DNA of 64,000 bases from Colletes latitarsis (Eukaryota; Arthropoda; Insecta; Hymenoptera; Colletidae), in contig NW_027488367.1 in the NCBI RefSeq assembly GCF_051014445.1, forward strand, positions 30,055,501 to 30,119,500. Direction: 5' to 3'. Under the pieces are notes generated by a model, which made no database searches, had not been told where the DNA came from, and worked only from the letters and a program-made list of their open reading frames with translations. The translations under genes were made by a program, and so were the position numbers. Shown here in pieces: positions 56,945 through 64,000 of the stretch. How positions within the stretch are numbered: position 1 is the stretch's first letter; the number at the start of each line of letters is the position of its first letter.

Positions 56945-59900
56945 GTATTTGCTCTCATCAGGCTCACACAATCGCATATTTCGCATTCTTGGTGGCCAGA
57001 TCCTGGGTTTTTTCTGGTTTGAATCACGTAATTTTGTGGTACCACACAGAAGCAGCCAATAAAACCTGGCCACGATCAATATTTTAGAGGATAACGCATG
57101 CTAGGTCTGGGTATAGGTCTGGGATTTGCCCTCATCAGACTCACACTTTCGCATATTTCGCACACTTGTTGGCCAGATCCTGGTCCTTTTCTGGATTGTA
57201 CCGCGTAGTAATGTGGTACCACACTGAAAGAGTGGATTAAACCTGGTTTCGATCAATATTTTAGAGGATAAGGCATGTTAGGTCTAGGTTAGGTCAGGGA
57301 TTTGCTCTCATCAGGCTCATACTTTCGCATGTTTCGCACACTTGTTGGCCAGGTCCTGGTGCTTTTCTGGTTTGGATCACGTAGTAATGTGGTCTCACAC
57401 TGAAACAGTCGATTAAACCTGGTTTCGATCAATATTTTAGAGGATAACGCATGCTAGGTCTGGGTTAGGTCTGGGATTTGCCCTCATCAGGCTCATACAA
57501 TCGCATATTTCACATTCTTGTTGGCCGGATCCTGGTCTTCTTCTGGTTTGAATCACGTATTATTTTGGTACCACACAGAAACAGTCAATTAAACGTGGCC
57601 ACGATCAATATTTTAGAGGACAACGCATGCTAGGTCTGGGTTAGGTCTGGGATTTGCCCTCATCAGGCTCATGCAATCGCATATTTCGCATTCTTGTTGG
57701 CCAGATCCTGGTCATCCTCTGGTTTGAATCACGTAATATTGTGGTACCACACAGAATCAGTCAATTAAACGTGGCCACGATCAATATTTTAGAGGATAAC
57801 GCATGCTAGGTCTGGGTTAGGTCTGGGACTTGCCCTCATCAGGCTCATAAAATCGCATATTTCACATTCTTGTTGGCCAGATCCTGGTCCTTTTCTGGAT
57901 TGTATCGCGTAGTAATGTGGTATCACACTGAAAGAGTCGATTAAACCTGGCCACGATCAATATTTTAGAGGATAACGCATGCTAGATCTGGGTTAGGTCT
58001 GGGATTTGCCCTCATCAGGCTCATAAAATCGCATATTTCGCATTCTTGTTGGCCAGATCCTGGTCATCCTCTGGTTTGAATCACGTAATATTGTGGTACC
58101 ACACAGAATCAGTCAATTAAACGTGGCCACGATCAATATTTTAGAGGATAACGCATGCTAGGTCTGGGTTAGGTCTGGGACTTGCCCTCATCAGGCTCAT
58201 AAAATCGCATATTTCACATTCTTGTTGGCCAGATCCTGGTCTTCCTCTGGTTTGAATCAGGTAGTATTGTGGTACCACACAGAAACAGTCAATTAAACCT
58301 GGCCACGATCAATATTTTAGAGGATAACGCATGCTAGGTCTGGGATAGGTCTGGGATGTGCCCTCATCAGACTCATACTTTCGCATTCTTCACATACTTG
58401 TTGAACAGATCCTGGGTTTTTTCTGGTTTGGATCACGTAGTACTGTGGTACCACACTGAAACGGTGGATTATGCCTGGTCTGGATCAATGTTTTAGAGGA
58501 TAACGCATGTTAGGTCTAGGTTAGGTCAGGGATTTGCTCTCATCAGGCTCATACTTTCGCATATTTCGCACACTTGTTGGCCAGATCCTGGTCCTTTTGT
58601 GGTTTGCATCACGTAGTAATGTGGTCCCACACTGAAACAGTCAATTAAACCTGGCCACGATCAATATTTCAGAGGATAACGCATGCTAGATCTGGGTTAG
58701 GTCTGGGATTTGCCCTCATCAGTCTCATACAATCGCATATTTTGCATTCTTGTTGCCAAGATCCTGGTCTTCTTCTGGTTTGAATCACGTAGTATTGTGG
58801 TACCACACAGAAACAGTCAATTAAACCTGGCCACGATCAATATTTTAGAGGATAACGCATGCTAGGTCTGGGTTAGGTCTGGGATGTGCCCTCATCAGAC
58901 TCATACTTTCGCATTCTTCACATACTTGTTGAACAGATCCTGGGTTTTTTCTGGTTTGGATGACGTAGTAATGTGGTACTACACATAAAACAGTCGTTTA
59001 AGCCTGGTCTCGACCTATATTTTAGAGGATAACGGATGTTAGGCCTGGGATAGGTGTGGGACTTGCTCTCATCAGGCTCACACTTTCGCATATTTCGCAC
59101 ACTTGTTGGCCAGATCCAGGGTGTTTTCTGGTTTGGATCAGGTAGTAATGTGGTACCACACTGGAACCTTCGATGAAACCCGGTTTCGATCTATATTTTA
59201 GAGGATAACGCATGCAAGGTCTGGTTTAGGTCTGGGATTTACCCTCATTTGGCACAGACTTTCGCATTCTTCACACACTTTATGAGCAGATCCTGGGTTT
59301 TTTCTGGTTTGGATCACGTAGTTAGGTGGTACCACACTGAAACAGTCGATTAAATCTGGTTTCGATCAATATTTTAGAGGATAACGCATGCTAGGTCCGG
59401 GTTAGGTCTGGGATTTGCCCTCATCAGACTCATACTTTCGCATTCTTCACATAATTCTTGAACAGATCCTGGGTTTTTTCTAGTTTGGATCACGTAGTAA
59501 TGTGGTACCACACTGAAACAGTCGGTTAAGCCTGGTTTCGATCATTATTTTAGAGGATAACGCATGTTAGGTCTAGGTTAGGTCTAGTATTTGCTCTCAT
59601 CAGACTCATGCAATCGCATATTTCGCATTCTTGATGGCCATATCCTGGTCCTTTTCTGGATTGTATCACGTAGTAATGTGGTACCACACTGAAAGTGTGG
59701 ATTAAACCTGGTTTCGATCAATATTTTAGAGGATAACGCATGCTAGATCTGGGTTAGGTCTGGGACTTGCCCTCATCAGGCTCATAAAATCGCATATTTC
59801 GCATTCTTGTTGGCCAGATCCTGGTCTTCCTCTGGTTTGAATCACGTAATATTGTGGTACCACACAGAGTCAGTCAACTAGACGTGTGCACGATCAATAT

Positions 59901-60256
59901 TTTAGAGGATAACGCATGTTAGGTCTGGGTTAGGTGTGGGATTTGCCCTCATCAGACTCATACTTTCGCATTCTTCACATAGTTGTTGTACAGATCCCGA
60001 GTATTTTCTGGTTTGGATCAAGTAGTAATGTGGTACCACACTGAAACAGTCGGTTAAGCCTGGTTTCGATCAATATTTTAAAGGATAACGCATGCTAGGT
60101 CTGGGTTAGGTCTGGGATTTGCCCTCATCAGGCTCATACAATCGCCTATTTCACATTCTTGTTGGCCAGATCCTGGTGTTCTTCTGGTTTGAATCACGTA
60201 GTATTGTGGTACCACACAGAAACAGTCAATTAAACCTGGCCACGATCAATATTTTA

Positions 60257-61665
60257 GAGGATAACGCATGCTAGATCTGGGTTAGGTCTGGGATTTGCCC
60301 TCATCAGGCTCATACAATCGCATATTTTGCATTCTTGTTGCCAAGATCCTGGTCTTCTTCTGGTTTGGATCACGTAGTAATGTGGTCCCACACTGAAACG
60401 GTCGATTAAACCTGGTTTCGATCAATATTTTAGAGGATAACGCATGCTAGGTCTGGGTTAGGTCTGGGATTTGCCCTCATCAGACTCATACTTTCGCATT
60501 CTTCACATAGTTGTTGAACAGATCCCGAGTTTTTTCTGGTTTGGATCAAGTAGTAATGTGGTACCACACTGAAAGAGTGGATTAAACCTGGTTTCGATCA
60601 ATATTTAAGAGAATAACGCATGTTAGGTCTAGGTTAGGTCTGGGATTTGCTCTCATCAGGCTCACACTTTCGCATTCTTCACATACTTGTTGACCAGATC
60701 CTGAGTTTTTTCTGGTTTGGATCACGTAGTAATGTGGTACCACACTGAAACGGTCGATTAAACCTGGCCACGATCAATATTTCAGAGGATAACGCATGCT
60801 AGACCTGGGTTAGGTCTGGGACTTGCCCTCATCAGGCTCATAAAATCGCATATTTCGCATTCTTGTTGGCCAGATCCTGGTCTCCTTCTGGTTTGAATCA
60901 CGTAATATTGTGGTACCACACTGGAACAGTCGTTTAAACCCGGTTTCGATCAATATTTTAGAGGATAACCCATGCTGGGTCTGGGTTAGGTCTTGGATGT
61001 GCCCTCATCAGGCTCATACTTTCGCGTTCTTCTCATACTTGTTGAACAGATCCTGAGTTTTTTCTGGTTTGAATCACGAAGTAATGTGGTACCACACTAA
61101 AACAGTCGATTAAACCAGGTTTCGATCGATATTTTAGAGGATAACGCATGTTAGGTCTAGGGTAGGTCTGGGATTTGCCCTCATCAGGCTCATGCAATCG
61201 CATATTTCGCATTCTTCTTGGCCAGATCCTGGTCCTTTTCTGGATTGTATCGCGTAGTAATGTGGTACCACACTGAAAGAGTCGATTAAGCCTGGCCACG
61301 GTCAATATTTTAGAGGATAACGCATGCTAGGTCTGGGTTAGGTCTGGGATTTGCCCTCATCAGTCTCATACTTTCGCATTCTTCACATACTTGTTGAACA
61401 GATCCTGGGTTTTTTCTGGTTTGGATCACGTAGTAATGAAATACTACACATAAAACAGTCGATTAAGCCTGGGATCGACCAATATTTTAGAGGATAACGC
61501 ATGTTAGGTCTGGGTTATGTCTGGGATTTGCCCTCATCAGACTCATACTTTCGCATTCTTCACATAGTTGTTGAACAGATCCTGAGTTTTTTCTGGTTTG
61601 AATCACGTAGTAATGTGGTACCACACTAAAACAGTCGATTAAACCTGGTTTCGATCGATATTTTA
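60257..61665 (+). repeat. Satellite A 8-monomer unit, copy 1 (1409 bp)
   Basis: Matches 61666-63074 with an offset of exactly 1409 bp, including the unusual 'tagtaatgaaatactacac' in place of the usual palindrome (61430 and 62839). Confidence 0.82.
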
Positions 61666-63074
61666 GAGGATAACGCATGCTAGATCTGGGTTAGGTCTGG
61701 GATTTGCCCTCATCAGGCTCATACAATCGCATATTTTGCATTCTTGTTGCCAAGATCCTGGTCTTCTTCTGGTTTGGATCACGTAGTAATGTGGTCCCAC
61801 ACTGAAACGGTCGATTAAACCTGGTTTCGATCAATATTTTAGAGGATAACGCATGCTAGGTCTGGGTTAGGTCTGGGATTTGCCCTCATCAGACTCATAC
61901 TTTCGCATTCTTCACATAGTTGTTGAACAGATCCCGAGTTTTTTCTGGTTTGGATCAAGTAGTAATGTGGTACCACACTGAAAGAGTGGATTAAACCTGG
62001 TTTCGATCAATATTTAAGAGAATAACGCATGTTAGGTCTAGGTTAGGTCTGGGATTTGCTCTCATCAGGCTCACACTTTCGCATTCTTCACATACTTGTT
62101 GACCAGATCCTGAGTTTTTTCTGGTTTGGATCACGTAGTAATGTGGTACCACACTGAAACGGTCGATTAAACCTGGCCACGATCAATATTTCAGAGGATA
62201 ACGCATGCTAGACCTGGGTTAGGTCTGGGACTTGCCCTCATCAGGCTCATAAAATCGCATATTTCGCATTCTTGTTGGCCAGATCCTGGTCTCCTTCTGG
62301 TTTGAATCACGTAATATTGTGGTACCACACTGGAACAGTCGTTTAAACCCGGTTTCGATCAATATTTTAGAGGATAACCCATGCTGGGTCTGGGTTAGGT
62401 CTTGGATGTGCCCTCATCAGGCTCATACTTTCGCGTTCTTCTCATACTTGTTGAACAGATCCTGAGTTTTTTCTGGTTTGAATCACGAAGTAATGTGGTA
62501 CCACACTAAAACAGTCGATTAAACCAGGTTTCGATCGATATTTTAGAGGATAACGCATGTTAGGTCTAGGGTAGGTCTGGGATTTGCCCTCATCAGGCTC
62601 ATGCAATCGCATATTTCGCATTCTTCTTGGCCAGATCCTGGTCCTTTTCTGGATTGTATCGCGTAGTAATGTGGTACCACACTGAAAGAGTCGATTAAGC
62701 CTGGCCACGGTCAATATTTTAGAGGATAACGCATGCTAGGTCTGGGTTAGGTCTGGGATTTGCCCTCATCAGTCTCATACTTTCGCATTCTTCACATACT
62801 TGTTGAACAGATCCTGGGTTTTTTCTGGTTTGGATCACGTAGTAATGAAATACTACACATAAAACAGTCGATTAAGCCTGGGATCGACCAATATTTTAGA
62901 GGATAACGCATGTTAGGTCTGGGTTATGTCTGGGATTTGCCCTCATCAGACTCATACTTTCGCATTCTTCACATAGTTGTTGAACAGATCCTGAGTTTTT
63001 TCTGGTTTGAATCACGTAGTAATGTGGTACCACACTAAAACAGTCGATTAAACCTGGTTTCGATCGATATTTTA
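61666..63074 (+). repeat. Satellite A 8-monomer unit, copy 2 (1409 bp)
   Basis: Second copy. It ends where 'tttaggggat' (63073) departs from copy 1, after which related monomers continue in a different order. Confidence 0.82.
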
Positions 63075-64000
63075 GGGGATAACGCATGTTAGGTCTAGGG
63101 TAGGTCTGGGATTTGCCCTCATCAGGCTCATGCAATCGCATATTTCGCATTCTTCTTGGCCAGATCCTGGTCCTTTTCTGGATTGTATCGCGTAGTAATG
63201 TGGTACCACACTGAAAGAGTCGATCAAGCCTGGCCACGATCAATATTTTAGAGGATAACGCATGCTAGGTCTGGGTTAGGTCTGGGATTTGCCCTCATCA
63301 GTCTTATACTTTCGCATTCTTCACATACTTGTTGAACAGATCCTGGGTTTTTTCTGGTTTGGATCACGTAGTAATGTGGTACTACACATAAAACAGTCGA
63401 TTAAGCCTGGGATCGACCAATATTTTAGAGGATAACGCATGTTAGGTCTGGGTTAGGTCTGGGATTTGCCCTCATCAGACTCATACTTTCGCATTCTTCA
63501 CATAGTTGTTGAACAGATCCCGAGTTTTTTCTGGTTTGGATCAAGTAGTAATGTGGTACCACACTGGAACAGTCGATTAAACCCGGTTTCGATCAATATT
63601 TTAGAGGATAACCCATGCTAGGTCTGGGTTAGGTCTTGGATGTGCCCTCATCAGGCTCATACTTTCGCGTTCTTCTCATAATTGTTGAACAGATCCTGAG
63701 TTTTTTCTGGTTTGAATCACGTAGTAATGTGGTACCACACTAAAACAGTCGATTAAACCTGGTTTCGATCGATATTTTAGAGGATAACGCATGTTATGTC
63801 TAGGTTAGGTCAGGGATTTGCGCTCAGCAGGCTCATACTTTCGCATATTTCGCACACTTGTTGGCCAGATTCTGGTCCTTTTCTGGTTTGGATCACGTAG
63901 TAATGTGGTCCCACACTGAAACAGTCGATTAAACCTGGTTTCGATCAATATTCTAGAGAATAACGCATGTTAGGTCTGGGTTAGGTCTGGGATTTGCTCT

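Larger units (their letters stand above)
56945..64000 (+). repeat. Satellite A array, right side of window
   Basis: About 40 A monomers in the plus orientation. The first carry variants also seen at the end of the left A array (23.2-24.7 kb). A 1409-bp, 8-monomer unit is tandemly duplicated at about 60257-61665 and 61666-63074. The array runs off the window end. No genes seen. Confidence 0.95.

Noticed and set aside
1..64000. CRISPR-like array of regularly spaced repeats
   Set aside because: The repetition is continuous head-to-tail satellite with no unique spacers, and the transposons are eukaryotic.
1..64000. Telomeric repeat tract
   Set aside because: TTAGG occurs only as isolated pentamers embedded in a 176-bp monomer. 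There is no uninterrupted (TTAGG)n run.

Overview
This window looks like a block of satellite heterochromatin, probably pericentromeric, from an arthropod, most likely an insect. The evidence is a long array of about 176-bp monomers, R1-clade non-LTR retrotransposons with insect-style ORF1/ORF2 organisation, and BEL/Pao LTR-retrotransposon pieces. Hymenoptera is a guess only. I see no host gene, tRNA, rRNA or CRISPR array. Every credible protein-coding region belongs to a transposable element.

Layout. 1-24767 is satellite subfamily A, with monomers carrying 'aacgcatg(c/t)taggtct'. It includes a near-identical tandem pair of 3870-bp, 22-monomer higher-order units at about 617-8356. The array is interrupted at 11913-18888 by a full-length R1-clade element (element 1) with intact ORF1 and ORF2, a 30-nt poly(A) and a 15-16 bp target-site duplication. 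24768-26225 is a 5'-truncated BEL/Pao fragment: 284 bp of the 3' end of an LTR plus a gag interrupted by a stop codon. 26226-32196 is a second full-length R1-clade element (element 2) of a different subfamily, again with both ORFs open and a 23-nt poly(A). 32197-32415 is a stub of A satellite in reverse orientation. 32416-34731 is element 3, a minus-strand relative of element 2 with an exact 5' end and intact ORF1, cut off 55 nt into ORF2. Elements 2 and 3 form a 2.3-kb inverted repeat. 34732-56944 is a second satellite subfamily, B ('aacgccggttatgtctggg'), with several nested higher-order duplications. It carries a 1917-bp solo LTR (53718-55634, minus strand, 5-bp target duplication GCCAT) of the same family as the BEL fragment, and an 83-bp remnant of that LTR at 56692. 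56945-64000 returns to subfamily A, with a 1409-bp, 8-monomer tandem duplication.

How the parts relate. In elements 1 and 2 the ORFs overlap at TAATG, the stop-start arrangement used for translational coupling in R1-clade elements. Their 5' UTRs are about 90 percent alike by eye, although their proteins have diverged strongly, and contain a hairpin with compensatory base changes. Each A monomer contains TTAGG-like pentamers (the insect telomere motif), and element 1 is integrated exactly at TTA|GG. Nearly every monomer of both subfamilies carries the 12-bp palindrome TGTGGTACCACA. I found no undescribed protein system. The unusual material is the satellite/retrotransposon interplay and the rearranged 24.8-34.7 kb junction block.

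Limits: identities are by-eye spot checks, satellite boundaries are good to a few tens of bases, and clade names come from motif recognition rather than a search.
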